NCBI GenBank assembly: GCA_963971225.1
Contig: OZ020270.1
Location: 2,852,001-2,916,000 of the forward strand
DNA from: Melieria omissa
Lineage: Eukaryota; Arthropoda; Insecta; Diptera; Ulidiidae
DNA length: 64,000 nucleotides
Reading direction: 5' to 3'
Each line of letters opens with the position of its first letter. Position 1 is the stretch's first letter. A program made the position numbers and the translations under genes. The notes under the pieces were generated by a model that did not search any database, was not told the origin of the DNA, and saw nothing but the letters and a program-made list of their open reading frames with translations. Shown here piece by piece: positions 11,001-21,912 of this stretch.

Positions 11001-12511
11001 TATAATCGCAAAACAACAAAATATTCAAGAGGTCCAAAATAACTTTATCCAAATTCTTGCGGACATTGACACTTGGTCAGAATCCTCGGGAGCACAAATA
11101 TCAGTTACAAAAACTAAACATTTACATGTATGCAAAAACAAAGTTGTAACAACCTAAATATATCATACAGAAACACTCAAATTAATAATGTCGATAGTAT
11201 TAAGATATTAGGTGTACATTTCGATTCTAAGTATACGTTTAAGCATCACTGTACATATCTCAAACAAACTTTAGCTACCAGGGTAAACATTATAAAATAC
11301 CTCGCATCTTACAAAAGTAGCACTCATTGTAATACCCTCTTAAACATAACCAAATTAATTATACTCTCCAAAATTGAATATGGCGCTGTGATTTTTGGCA
11401 GCTGCGCTAAAAGCAACCTCAACACCATAAAGGCTCCTTACCACGCGGCAATCAGATCCAGCCTAAGAGCTTTCCGAACTACTCCGATTGCAAATCTTCT
11501 CACCGAGAGAGGCTTTCACACGATCGAACAACAAATTGACATTGTTAGATGCCGGCTCACATACATTCTAACTGCCCCTAGTTCCAGCCTGCTACACTAT
11601 CCCATCCAACTACTTAAGAAGCGCAAAACGTGGCTAAAAAGACCATCAGCGCTGGCACTCCTGCTGAAGTATGCAAAAGAACTAGACTTAAATGTAAACC
11701 GCACAATGCCCAACAACACGAAATTACCGTGGTGGAAACTCAACCCAGAGATTTTCATTTCGGACTTGGCAAATTTCCGCAAGAACAGCACTCCGGTGGT
11801 AGTCTTCAACAACATCTTCAACGCTTTAAACAGTTCGTTCAAAAAAGACAAATGGACTTTTTTGTACACTGACGGATCAAAAACGGCAGAAGCTACCGCA
11901 TTTGCGGTGGTCGACGATCCGGGAAACAATGTAGCTGTCGGGATCCTACCGGAAGATGCCACAATATTCGAAGCGGAAGCTGTCGGAATTTCGGCGGCTC
12001 TAAACAAATGCATGAAGTCTAGACCAAAGCACATAATTTGTACAGACAGTTACTCGGTTTTCGAAGCGACTAAAAACATCTGCAACAAAAATGAATTAAT
12101 TCAACAAATTCAACAGCAACTCATTGCCCTAAGTGGCAAAGTCAAAATCCTATGGGTGCCCAGCCATGTAGGAATCAGAGGCAATGAATTTGCGGACAAG
12201 GCGGCAAAGTTAGCCACAAAGCAACCTCTTATTACAGTATCTCCAATGACGAAAAAGCGATACACGACACATGCTGTTAAGAAGCTGCGCGCCGCACATG
12301 AAATTGAGTGGTCCAACTACAACCACGCTTAGAAAAACATAAACCCTTATGGCAAACCTATAAACTTACCAACAACGACAAGCATGCTTCAAAATAAATG
12401 CTTTGTTCGGCTAAGACTAGGCCACACACGAATAACACATCAATACCGGATCCAGTAAGAACCACAGCCCATTTGCCATTACTGTAATAACGCACCACTA
12501 ACTCTCCACCA
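11001..12511 (+). pseudogene. ORF2 of the I-type element: RT C-terminus, RNase H, CCHC tail
   Basis: The RT thumb region continues in two overlapping frames (to 11157, then from 11130), showing one more frame break. The long frame to 12332 includes the connection region and a clear RNase H domain: FLYTDGSKT, EAEAVGISAAL, IICTDSYSVFEA and WVPSHVGIRGNEFADKAAK, which give the Asp-Glu-Asp-Asp set. After 12332 the frame breaks again. A last segment with a CHYC pair near 12475-12490 runs into the LOA-type insertion at 12511 and resumes at 17613 in the same frame. The RNase H supports assignment to the I group rather than the jockey group. Confidence 0.82.
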
Positions 12512-12533
12512 GTGTGTGACGGGACCCCAGGTC

Positions 12534-13865
12534 ATGCAGTCTACTAATGCTACTGGGAAGAAGGCAATGTCGCTTCAGCGACAACCAGCCTTAAAGTCGA
12601 ATGAGGAGGGCCTAGACATAGGCTCCAGATTGTGCGGTCTGCGAATCGGTGCTGCCACCGACGATGAGGCTACCACCCTATCACAAGGTAGCAGCATCGA
12701 AACTCTGGACCCTGATCTGGAAGCCACTTTGCTAGGTGAGCCCCCGAAGGAGACTAAAGCTGAGGAGAGAACCGCTGATCAGAAAGCACGTAAGGCTTAC
12801 AAATGTTCAGCTCAGTACCTCCGCAAAATGAGCTTGGTGGAACCGTCGTCCCTGACAAACAGGGACAAACTTCTCATCAAGAAACACCAGAAGATTGTTG
12901 CAAAGTTCGAAAGAAAAACGGCAACAGTCGGATCGGCGGAGCCAGGGAAACCTGAGGCACCACATGGCCCTAAGGCAGCTCCCGCGGGGGGCGAGAGCGC
13001 GACGGCAGTCCACGCTGCAGCCAACAAGCCACCTAGTGGCAAGGCTGCTAAGGACCCAGCCGGCGCGGTTCCCGCCGTCAGCGGTAAGACAGCAGTGGTC
13101 GCTGGTAATACTGCGGCTGCTGCTGTTCAAGCTGCCAAAAGGACTAGCAAGCCGATCATCACCGGGGACGGCCCAAAAACAGCCACGGCTACCCCCAAGG
13201 CTGGCAAGGCTGCCAAGAGGGCCAGATCCGGTGAGGATGCTCAGAAGGAGGCGAAAAAACCAAAGACCCACCAGTCTACCAGTTTTTCCGTCCCCAATGA
13301 GTTGCAAGCAGCTGTTATTGACCGGAACGATCCCGACGGGAAAATTTCGGCCGCCAACTGGCTGCTTGTTGAATCAAAAATTCTGGATGCCATAGTTCGG
13401 GCTGATGGGGAGGAGACCGTCTTCGACGGAGCGGGCTGGCAGAAGGGCGTCAAGGTCATCGGCTGTGGGAACACGAAATCTTTGGATTTCATCCGTTCCG
13501 CAATCGGTGGCCTGGGCGAACTCTGGCCGGGCGCCAAGTTAGAGGTCGTCTCCCGATCCATCCTCCCTTTGAGGCCTATAGTCTCGGTCTGGATTCCGCC
13601 CCCGGTTCCGGAGGCTGAATCCATGCTGAAGATTATAGGCGTGCAAAACAGGGAGCTGGCGGTCCAGAATTGGAGAGTTCTGACGAACACGAAGAGCAGG
13701 AATGGCATGGGAAATGATCTGACGATCGCTATCGATCGTCAGTCATACACCCACCTCATTCAACGCTCGGGCGTCATCAAGTTCGGGTTGGGTTCCATCA
13801 AGGCACGTTTTCCGGGTAACCGTGAGCAAGCCACTGAAGGAACAGCTACGAGTGGTGCAAATTAA
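12534..13865 (+). CDS. ORF1 protein of the LOA-type element
   Basis: The frame is intact. An ATG at 12534 is preferred to the upstream GTG. The N-terminal half is charged and rich in Ala, Lys and Pro, consistent with nucleic-acid binding. From about residue 255 the SFSVPNELQAAVIDRNDPDGK segment through SVWIPPP and VQNWRVL to IKFGLGSI fits the DUF4780 domain found in ORF1 proteins of insect non-LTR elements. No CCHC knuckle is seen, unlike the gag of the surrounding I-type element. The stop at 13865 overlaps ORF2 by about 40 bp, so ORF2 translation probably relies on reinitiation or a similar mechanism. Its function is inferred to be packaging of element RNA. Confidence 0.8.
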   Translation: MQSTNATGKKAMSLQRQPALKSNEEGLDIGSRLCGLRIGAATDDEATTLSQGSSIETLDPDLEATLLGEPPKETKAEERTADQKARKAYKCSAQYLRKMSLVEPSSLTNRDKLLIKKHQKIVAKFERKTATVGSAEPGKPEAPHGPKAAPAGGESATAVHAAANKPPSGKAAKDPAGAVPAVSGKTAVVAGNTAAAAVQAAKRTSKPIITGDGPKTATATPKAGKAAKRARSGEDAQKEAKKPKTHQSTSFSVPNELQAAVIDRNDPDGKISAANWLLVESKILDAIVRADGEETVFDGAGWQKGVKVIGCGNTKSLDFIRSAIGGLGELWPGAKLEVVSRSILPLRPIVSVWIPPPVPEAESMLKIIGVQNRELAVQNWRVLTNTKSRNGMGNDLTIAIDRQSYTHLIQRSGVIKFGLGSIKARFPGNREQATEGTATSGAN

Positions 13866-16800
13866 CTTGCATCACTCCAAAGCAGCAACCCACGACTTGA
13901 TGAGGTTCATGGAGGAGGAGGATATCGATGTGGCCCTGATTCAGGAACCGTGGATTGTAAGATCCAAAATTTCTGGATTGGGGTCAGGTCGATATAAATC
14001 ATATCAACCCTCAACCGAAGGTAGGTTACGAGCCTGTATAGTGGTTAAGAATGACATTAATCTATTTCTTCTCTCCCAATACAGCAATGGAGACCTAACG
14101 GCGGGTATGGTTGAACGAAGAGGAGGGCATAGCCTGATTCTGGCGTCAGCGTACCTGCCGTACGAGGAGCTGGACCCACCATCCCAGGAGGTCCGAGACC
14201 TGGTCGGCTTCGCCAGTGCGAAACGGCACGCGCTGGTGCTGGGCTGCGACGCCAACGGCCATCACACGCAATGGGGAAGCAGCAACATCAACGCTAGAGG
14301 TGAGTCAATTTTTCAATTTATCCTTTCCACCTCTCTATCTATCTGTAATAAGGGCAACACGCCCACCTTTCAGAATAGGGTCAGGGAAGAGGTAATTGAT
14401 TTGACTCTACTTTCCGAGGCAAGCGACGTCAGGGTTGACAACTGGAGGGTATCGGACGGCTGTTCCTTCTCGGACCACAACCGAATACTTTTCAATGTCA
14501 AGTTTGACACGGCTTGCACCCCACCACCTCTGAACCCAAGGAGTACAAACTGGGAGAAATTCGCGACCACCGTTCGTTCAAGACTGAGGCCGAAACGTTT
14601 CGCCCTAGTCACAGACGAACGCGCGATTGAGAACTAGGTTGAACTCCTAACGGGAACTTTGAACGCTGCTTTTAAGTCTTCCTGTATGATAAGTCGTGTC
14701 AAGAGGAAGCACAGCGACAGCTGGTGGAATCCTGAACTCCGACTACTACGTCAGAAGACTAGGCGACTGTTCAATAGGGCAAAGCTAAGCGGGGAGGAAA
14801 GGGACTGGGACGCGTACCGATCCAGTTTCAACGCCTTCAAGAAGGCTATTTGTAAAGCCAAAAGAGAATCATGGAGAGTCTACTGCGAATCCATAGACTG
14901 TGTCAATGAGGCGTCCAGGCTAAGGAAAGTTCTGTCTAAGCAGCATTGCGCTCTTAGCTGCATCCGCAAGCCGGACGGATCATGGACAGAGTCCAGTAAG
15001 GAATCGCTTGAGACTCTAATGGAGGCACACTTTCCTCAGTGTCAGGTTCCTACTGACTCGGATAATCTCCGTGAGCAACTCGGAACCACTACACCACCGG
15101 AAACTGTCGCCAAAATAGTGGACAAAGATAAGGTCGAATGGGCAATAAGGTCGTTCGACCCCTACAAGTCCGCGGGCCCTGACGGTATCATTCCAGCAAT
15201 GCTACAACAGGCCGGAGACTGTATTCTACAACCCCTGGTAAACATCTTCAAGGGATGCCTACTAGGGAATGTAGTTCCAAAGCAGTGGAGAGAGGTCAAA
15301 GTAGTTTTTATACCGAAGGCAGGAAAGCCCAGCCACACTACGGCTAAAGACTATAGAGCTATCAGCCTCTCCTCATTCTTATTGAAAACGCTGGAGAGGT
15401 TACTGGACAGACATATAAGAGACAACCGGGGACTATCTTCTGAACTCTGTAGTGCACAACACGCCTACCTCCAGGGGAGGTCGGTAGACAGTGCACTGCA
15501 CAGCGTTGTAGATCCCATAGAGAATTCTTTGGCCTCAAAGGAGTACACAATGGCTGCTTTCCTCGATATAGAGGGGGCTTTCAACAATGTCACCACTGAG
15601 GCCATAACAAGAGCACTTCGTGCACATAGCGTGGAAAGCTTCGTCATCGGTTGGGTTGAAACGATGCTGCAAGACAGGATAATCAACTCAACGATAGGAC
15701 CGGCTTCCATCAGAAGGAGAGCCACAAGGGGAACACCCCAAGGTGGGGTGCTATCCCCTCTTTTATGGCTGTTGGTAGTTGATGAGATTCTAAGAGTCTT
15801 TCAGAGAAGACGCATTAGAATAGTGGCCTATGCGGACGACATCGTCATCATGATACAAGGCAAATTTTTGCCTACTATCAGTGAATTGATGGAATCCTCA
15901 TTAGCCGAATTGTCAGTGTGGGCGAGAGACAACGGTCTAGGGATAAATCCTGAAAAGACCGAACTGGTCCTGTTCACCAAGAAAACGAAGATTCAGGAAT
16001 TTGCTCTTCCCTGTGTGGAAGGGCATCCCCTGAAACTATCAAAAGAGGCCAAATATCTTGGCATAATTCTGGACTCAAAACTTTCGTGGAAGCGGAACAT
16101 TGAGGAAAGAATGAAAAGGGGCTCAATGCGCTGTATGCCTGCAAGCGAGCCTTCGGTAAAAGATGGGGATTAAAACCGTATATTATCCATTGGATGTATA
16201 CGGCGATAATCAGACCCATCATTGCCTACGGTTCTCATGTGTGGTGGCCAGCCATGGACAAAAAGAGCAATCAGAGCAATCTGGGAAAGGTGCAGAGACT
16301 TGCCACGTTGGCGATTACGGGGGCGGCTAAAAGCGCTCCACGAATGGCTCTGGAGATGTTTCTGCACCTTCCCCCAGTGGACCTGTTCGTAAAGGCCAGC
16401 GCAGCAAAGACAATCCTCAGATTGAGGGAGTCTAACCAGCTGAGGCAAGGCGGCTACGGACATTCCAGCATTCTGAACGTTCTTATGCCTAGCTCTACCG
16501 GACAAGGTCTTCTAGATAAGGCCACTGACTTCCTGGTAAAGCGCAGTGACTTCGAATCGAAGATTCCCATTGACTACCCCTCCAGGGACAACTGGCAACA
16601 GCCCGAGGTGGAAGGCTCTGCAGGAGTCTACTTCACCGACGGCTCGAAGACAGAGGATGGAACTGGAGCGGGTGTCTTCTGTGAAACGCAAAATGTCTAC
16701 TGGTCTTATAGACTACCAGACTATTGCAGCGTTTTTCAGTCGGAGGTTTTCGCCATCATGAAAGCAGCGGAACACATAAAACATTCGGCACTTAGTATGG

Positions 16801-17492
16801 CCGTCATTTGTGTTGATAGTCATGCTGCTCTTAAAGCAATTGAATCCACTGTAGTGAAGTCAAAGGTAGTACTAGACTGTCGGAAAGCACTAGGTGGCAT
16901 ACGGCAATGCAGGGTTCGTCTGTGCTGGGTTCCCGGACATAGTGATATCGAAGGGAACGAGCAAGCGGACGAACTAGCCCGTGCAGGGTCAGCTATGCCG
17001 GCGTGCGAGGCGGTCAACACGGTGCTACCACCGATCTCTGCTATGATGGGTTCAATAGGAGAGTGGCTTACACGAGCCACGAATAGAGCCTGGACAACCA
17101 GGTGCGATTGCAAGATTGCACGCACCCTATGGCCAGCACTCAACACGAGGAAAAGTAAGTGCCTTCTGCGCCTCGACAAACATGCTGTACGCATGGTTAC
17201 GGGGGTAATCACAGGTCACTGCGCCATTGGTGTCATGTTATGCAAATGGCGTTTGGCGACCGACGATTTATGCAGAAGCTGTGGAGATGAGGATGCAGTC
17301 GAATCGGTCGAGCACCTGCTATGCCACTGCCCATCACTGCAAGGACGACGGCTCCAGACTCTTGGGGCAAGGTTCTTTGACGGGCTCGAGGAAGTAGCAG
17401 ATGCACAGATAACCGATCTACACAATTTCCTCGCAGAGACCAAATGGTTCCCAAAAGATCCCGTTTGGATCTACAGGGATCCAAACAGATAA
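13822..17492 (+). pseudogene. ORF2 polyprotein of the LOA-type element (one stop, one frameshift)
   Basis: The frame starts at ATG 13822 inside the end of ORF1. Endonuclease motifs are QINLHH, IQEPW, CDANGHHTQWGS, IDLTL and SDHNRI. A TAG at 14635-14637 interrupts the frame, which continues in phase from 14659. RT motifs are YRAISLSSFLLKTLERLL, FLDIEGAFNNV, GTPQGGVLSP and YADDIVI. Near 16122 one indel shifts the frame; the rest is in the frame ending at 17492. RNase H residues are in YFTDGSKTEDG, FQSEVFAIM, VICVDSHAAL and GNEQADELA. The end has a Cys/His cluster, CRSCGDEDAVESVEHLLCHC. Only two lesions in about 1,220 codons suggest a young insertion. The protein would nick the target and reverse transcribe element RNA. 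Confidence 0.88.
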
Positions 17493-17583
17493 GAGAAGGA
17501 CATCGGTTTCCGAAAAATGAAGGGATTCACAATGGACCCAACAGGGTCTCCGAGTGGAAGTGCCTGACGCACACACCCCTTCC

Positions 17584-17603
17584 GTAACCTAACCTAACCT
17601 AAC
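17584..17603 (+). repeat. CCTAA tandem repeats ending the LOA-type element
   Basis: Three CCTAA units close the element immediately before the target duplication. Short 3'-terminal repeats are usual for several non-LTR clades without a poly(A) tail. CCTAA is also the complement of the insect telomere repeat TTAGG; flies lack TTAGG telomeres, so a telomeric meaning is unlikely. Confidence 0.75.
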
Positions 17604-17612
17604 TGTCCACCA

Positions 17613-17790
17613 TCTACTATCGTCTTGTCAATCTATATCTAACACCCGCACTAACGTTTTTTCTTCTTCAAACCCTCTAGAAATCCTTTCCAATCCATCA
17701 GATAAAAACATAAACTTAATTTAAAACTATCTTGTCTCTTTAAAGATTCAAAAAGATATTTGATATGGATGATATGGATACTATCCAGGA
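17613..17790 (+). mobile_element. 3' remainder of the I-type element
   Basis: The frame cut at 12511 continues here as a short segment with a Cys, completing the C-terminal Cys/His cluster. AT-rich 3' untranslated sequence with GATATGGATGATATGGATAC-like short repeats follows. The exact 3' end is not visible; 17790 is an estimate. Confidence 0.6.
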
Positions 17791-18231
17791 ACTACTGTAA
17801 TATTTATTCATTTTTTATTTTCTCAACCCCACTACAAGATTCATTGAATAGAAGATTGCGCCTTCCGGGAGAAAATAATTTTGAAACCGCACCAGTGACG
17901 TCATACAAAATTGCTTCCTATTGGCTGAAAATGTTGATTGAATTTTGGAGAGAGAGAAACACAGTGGGGCAAAATTAAATATTTGTTACTTCATTATTTT
18001 TTTCCATTTTCAATTCCCTTCTTAATTCCAGTAAATTTACCCTTACCGATAAATATTGAGTATTTGCCGTTCGAAGTCGTTTTGGGTGAAGTGCAGCGAG
18101 CAAACTCTTGCCGTTTGAACATTCAAATAAGTCTCCCGGCCACAGAACTTCACTCAACGCTGTATAAGGCTTGCATCCTTGGGGAACCGGAAGAAGTGCA
18201 CTGCGCAATCTAAATCATATATATGCATATA
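17791..18231. other. Unassigned sequence with a TGACGTCA-containing block
   Basis: No gene is assigned. The block at 17853-17904 has an inverted counterpart at 23741-23792, described separately. Open frames at 17760-18213 are short and without recognised domains. Confidence 0.4.
17853..17904 (+). repeat. 52-bp block containing CRE-like TGACGTCA, left member of an inverted pair
   Basis: The block starts AGATTGCGCCTTCCG and ends CCGCACCAGTGACGTCAT. It matches 23741-23792 on the opposite strand at about 47 of 52 positions. The two blocks face each other across 5.8 kb of nested mobile elements. Confidence 0.75.
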
Positions 18232-19553
18232 CAGGTAACCCTCCTACAACGCGGGTTCCTATAACGCGTTTTCGCTACAACGCGGTTCCCAAAATGCGGA
18301 CATTTTCTTACAACGCTACTCTTACAAAGCGATTTTTACGAAAATTTGTATGTACGAAAATTTTTTCAAATATTTACTATTTTAATTTGAAAAAGGTTTT
18401 CTTTCCTAAATAAAATTCTTTGCATTTTGTTCATACTTTGATACCTATCTTTTTTATAGCATTGCCACCCTACACTTGAACATGTGTTTACAAAGTGACA
18501 ATCAAATACGTAATTGTGTAGTCTCTTGTCCAACATCTTAAGAGCTGTCAAAATAATGTTCTACAACGACAAAATTAAAAAAGGGGTTTCCCCGCGGTTC
18601 TAACATCACACAACGATTTATGCTACTTTCATTTGATGTAGTAATTTTTTTTGTTAGTTTGTTGTCGCCATTGCAAATAAGAGCATCAATCTAAAAACGC
18701 GTGTAAAAAATTGCGAAAAAATATTCAGTCTAATTCCAGTTAAATTATAAAAAATTTGTGAAACAGTTTTTGTTTAAGGGGGTGTTCTGTAGTAACAGCT
18801 CGTTTTCTTATGTGTTTTTTGAAATTCTACTGTGAAGTAACTATTCAATTTTTTTTTATGCGGTTTTTTTTCAATGTTTTATTATACTTTTAACTCCAAA
18901 ATTCAGTATAAGGTTTGAAAAAATATTGATTCGTTGCTGCATTGCAGCGCCGCAAAGTGATGCCCTCCAAAAAAACATGCGTTGACGGTTCACACGATTG
19001 CTCCAGTCTGAAACATGGAAATCGAAAAATTTTTTTTTTTGTAATCTATATGAGTGCGATTATCGTCCGACGGGAGCTTTTTTGTTTTTCATCAAAATTC
19101 TCAAAATGGCGCGACTTGAAAGTAAAAAATTTTTATTTTCCCATTTTTTCAAATGAAAAAAATTTATTTAACACTAACTAATAACAAAATCGAAAAAAAC
19201 AGAAAGAAACATTTAGAAACATTAAAAAAAAAAAATTATCAAAATCCGTCTACTCGTGTAATGCAAAAAAAAAAAATCAATTTTTTGAAAATTTTACTGC
19301 AGAACACCCCCTTAAATAAATGAAGTGTTATTAAATTACATAATATGCATGTTCTTATGACTCAACAAATAAATACACAAAAATATATTAAGCACATATT
19401 TTTACTATACAAATTCCAATATTTTATTGAAAAATTTTTTACTTTGGAACCAAACTCTGATTTTTGTATGGATTTCATATCTCCTACAACACGGTTTCTT
19501 ACAACGCGGCATTTTTTGGGAACCTATTCCCCGCGTTGTAGGAGGGTTAGCTG
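18232..19553. mobile_element. pogo/Tigger-like non-autonomous element, copy 1, with nested MITE
   Basis: The ends are CAGGTAACCCTCCTACAACG and, on the other strand, CAGCTAACCCTCCTACAACG, with TA on both sides (18230-18231, 19554-19555). Within 100 bp of each end the sequence TACAACGCG or a close variant recurs four to six times, probably transposase-binding repeats. Removing the nested TTAA MITE (534 bp) and one TTAA leaves 784 bp, exactly the length of the copy at 57464-58247. There is no transposase. The CAG-start ends and TA target fit the Tc1/mariner superfamily; pogo-like is a guess from the terminal sequence. Confidence 0.88.
18778..19311. mobile_element. TTAA-flanked MITE nested in the pogo-like element, 534 bp
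   Basis: TTAA is present at 18774-18777 and 19312-19315. The termini GGGGGTGTTCTGTAGTAA and, on the other strand, GGGGGTGTTCTGCAGTAA form an 18-bp inverted repeat with one mismatch. The related element at 57464-58247 has a single TTAA here (near 58008), so the empty site is directly seen. No coding capacity. Confidence 0.92.
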
Positions 19554-19555
19554 TA

Positions 19556-20501
19556 CCTTGTGACCAAAAAGTTTCCGGAAATTTTAAATAAAACGCAAAA
19601 TTCTTAAACCTCATCAATATTTATTTTATCTCCTTCAAAATATGCTCCATTAGAAGCGATACACATATGCAAACGTTTCTTCCAATCATCAAAACATTTT
19701 TTATAGGCGCTTTCCGGTATGGCTTTGAGTTCCCTCTGCGAATTCTGTTTTACGTCTTCTATGGATTCAAAACGCGTTCCTCTGAGTGGTAATTTGAGTT
19801 TGGGAAACAGGAAAAAGTCACACGGTGCAAGATCAGGTGAATACGGTGGCTGTTCGATGGTATTTATTGAATTGTTGGCCTTAAAATCGTTGATAATGTT
19901 GGCTCGGTGCGAGGGAGCATTATCGTCATGAAAAATCCATGAATTATCCTTCCACAATTGAGGCCGTTTACGGCGGATATTTTCACGCAAACGTCTTAAA
20001 ACAGTCAAATAATAGTCTTTCCCGACTGTTTGTCCTTCAGGGACGAATTCATGATGCACCACACCACGAATATCGAGGAAAACAATCAGCATTACCTTGA
20101 TTTTCGAGCGACTTTGGCGTGGTTTTTTCGGTTTCGGCTCGTCTTTTCCTCTCCATTCCGATGATTGTTGGCTTGTTTGCATGTCGTACTCGTAGACCCA
20201 TGTCTCGTCGCCAGTTATGATGCGTTCCATGAAAGTTGGATCGGAATTGGCACGATCAAGCACGTCCAAAGAGACCTGGTCACGGTACTCATTTTGAAGA
20301 AAATTCTCAACAAAATCGCAACGCACTACTGAGGTGAACTGGTTTCAACAGCTGCCGTAAACAAACTGTCTGACAGATCGCGCTCATTTTTGGCATAGTA
20401 ATTAAGGACAGTGCTACCAACCTACAGAAACTTAAAATATCGAAAAATATACAGCGCGCGAATTTTACATGAGAATTTCCGGAAACTTTTCGGTCACAAT
20501 G
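19556..20501 (-). mobile_element. mariner deletion derivative, copy 2
   Basis: It has the same ends and the same 946-bp length as the copy at 10055-11000, in the opposite orientation. TA flanks it at 19554-19555 and 20502-20503. The left TA is shared with the pogo-like element and the right TA with the TA-flanked MITE that follows. Confidence 0.93.
19604..20326 (-). pseudogene. mariner transposase lacking its DNA-binding domain, copy 2
   Basis: This 240-residue frame differs from the copy at 10230-10952 at only a handful of residues, for example Asn to Tyr after TWVYE and Lys to Ser before EWRGK. It keeps all three catalytic Asp residues (TGDETWVY, HDDNAPSH, YSPDLAPCD). The same N-terminal deletion is present, so both copies descend from one already deleted master. 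The open frame is preserved in both copies. Confidence 0.88.
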
Positions 20502-20503
20502 TA

Positions 20504-21479
20504 AGGGAGAGGGCTGGGGTGTGAACCGGGTTTTGTTTTTTGGCTCTAACTTTTCACAGAATAAAGATATCGAAAAATCGAAGATACCGTTGGAAAGGTG
20601 AATATATAACGCAACTTTGTTATGAAGACAGATTACCGTTTTGATTGAAATTTAACTCTCTACGTCCAATTTTCTGAGAACGTGATTTTTCGCTTTTTCA
20701 AAAAAGTGGCTGGGTTGTGAACCATCTGGAAAATCCCTATTAAAGTCGGAAAATACGAAGAAAACACCCATAATTTTTAAGTACATTGAGAATTTATTTA
20801 ATCAGGAAGCCTCAAGAGGTGAAAAAAAGTTATAATGACGCCAATTAGGCCAAAAAATCGCAATGAATGAAAGTGGTCAATTTTTTGAATTTTCATCCTA
20901 ATCGGTGTCGCAATGTTTGCTTGTGAAATACGAATGCGTTCTCGCATTGGCTCACTTCAAGTGAACTCAAGAAAATCGGGTGAAATTACATAAAATTACT
21001 TTATTTTAATATATCCGTCCATATTTGACAGTGTTAGAACAAATGTAGTACGAAAAGCAGGTGGTTCATAACACAGCCACTTCAGTGGTTCACAGCCCAA
21101 CCACGATGCCATTTTGGAAACTTTAAAATAAACGACACTTTCAATCATAATTCGACATAAACAAATATTGCATCGTAAGATAGAATCAAAACACTAAATA
21201 AACATGTATTACACAAACCTTTTTGCAATAAGCTCAGTCACTAAGATAGCACTTTAAAAAAAAGCCAAGAAGTTTTCGCAGTCGATTTTCAAACACGATG
21301 TCTTTCAAACTCGATTGCTGGCACAAGCAATACGTGTTTGTACTTCGGTGTAACCACAAAAGCAGAGTCATATCATAAGACAAAATTGACAGTTGAAAGA
21401 TTGGCGATATGTCAATTAGGGAAAGAAAAAATGGCAATGGTTCACACCCCAGCCTGGTTCACAACCCAGCCCTCTCCCT
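20504..21479. mobile_element. TA-flanked MITE with six GGTTCACAACCCAGCC-type boxes, copy 1
   Basis: The ends are AGGGAGAGGGCTGGGGTGTG and, on the other strand, AGGGAGAGGGCTGGGTTGTG, with TA at 20502-20503 and 21480-21481. Six boxes of the form GGTTCACAACCCAGCC occur: near 20512 and 20709 in one orientation and near 21063, 21088, 21439 and 21456 in the other. No protein is encoded. The second copy lies 430 bp downstream in the same orientation. Confidence 0.88.
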
Positions 21480-21912
21480 TATATATACATATATATTCCA
21501 TTTGAAAAGCACTTCAACACTCATGTAACTTTTTTTCATTATTTCGTGTACACAGGCCCACTGCACACCGTATGATTCTCTTCTTTTTGCTTTTTTCTTT
21601 TTTTGAAATTTTTCCGCGATATTCTCACTACATGCACTTTTACAGCAAGGACTTTTGAAACTCAAAATTATTTAATTATTTTAACAAAAAACAATAAAAA
21701 CAAACAAAACGATTTACAAAAAACGAAATATTTGTGAATACGAAATTTTCAACCAATGAAAACAAAGCACGAAATCTGAATTGAATTGCATGGTTTCCTC
21801 CCGAATTTCACTTGTTTTATTTGTGTTATTTATATGAACGAATTATACGAATTTATATTTAATTTTGTAAAGATATACAAATTTCTATTAAACTGTTATG
21901 TAAGTATATGTA
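21480..21912. other. AT-rich spacer between two MITE copies
   Basis: Only low-complexity AT-rich DNA, with a TATATACATATATA stretch at its start, is visible. No gene or repeat boundary is recognised. Confidence 0.5.

Larger units (their letters stand above)
6441..12511 (+). mobile_element. I-clade non-LTR retrotransposon, main part (decayed, interrupted)
   Basis: The order is gag-like ORF1 with three zinc knuckles, APE-type endonuclease, reverse transcriptase, RNase H, and a C-terminal CCHC segment. RNase H together with a zinc-knuckle gag points to the I clade. The exact 5' end is uncertain, near 6441. Reading frames shift several times between 8927 and 11130. A mariner derivative occupies 10055-11000. 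At 12511 the element is cut by an LOA-type element; its 3' remainder resumes at 17613. The order of decay implies that this is the oldest of the three retroelement layers. Confidence 0.85.
12512..17600 (+). mobile_element. LOA-type non-LTR retrotransposon, nearly intact
   Basis: A 12-bp target duplication, AACTCTCCACCA at 12500-12511 and AACTGTCCACCA at 17601-17612 (one mismatch), bounds the element. It carries ORF1 with a DUF4780-like domain and ORF2 with endonuclease, RT, RNase H and a zinc-finger tail. The 3' end is a short array of CCTAA. Base composition is clearly more GC-rich than the surrounding I-type element, marking it as a different lineage. Only one nonsense codon and one frameshift are seen in ORF2. 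The clade is inferred from endonuclease motifs and domain order; an R1-related position is an alternative. Confidence 0.85.

Noticed and set aside
12807..13307. Minus-strand 166-codon frame opposite ORF1 of the LOA-type element
   Set aside because: It is a shadow of a GC-rich coding region with clear motifs on the plus strand.
17584..17603. CCTAA repeats as an interstitial telomere
   Set aside because: Only three units, located exactly at the 3' end of a non-LTR element, and flies do not use TTAGG telomeres.
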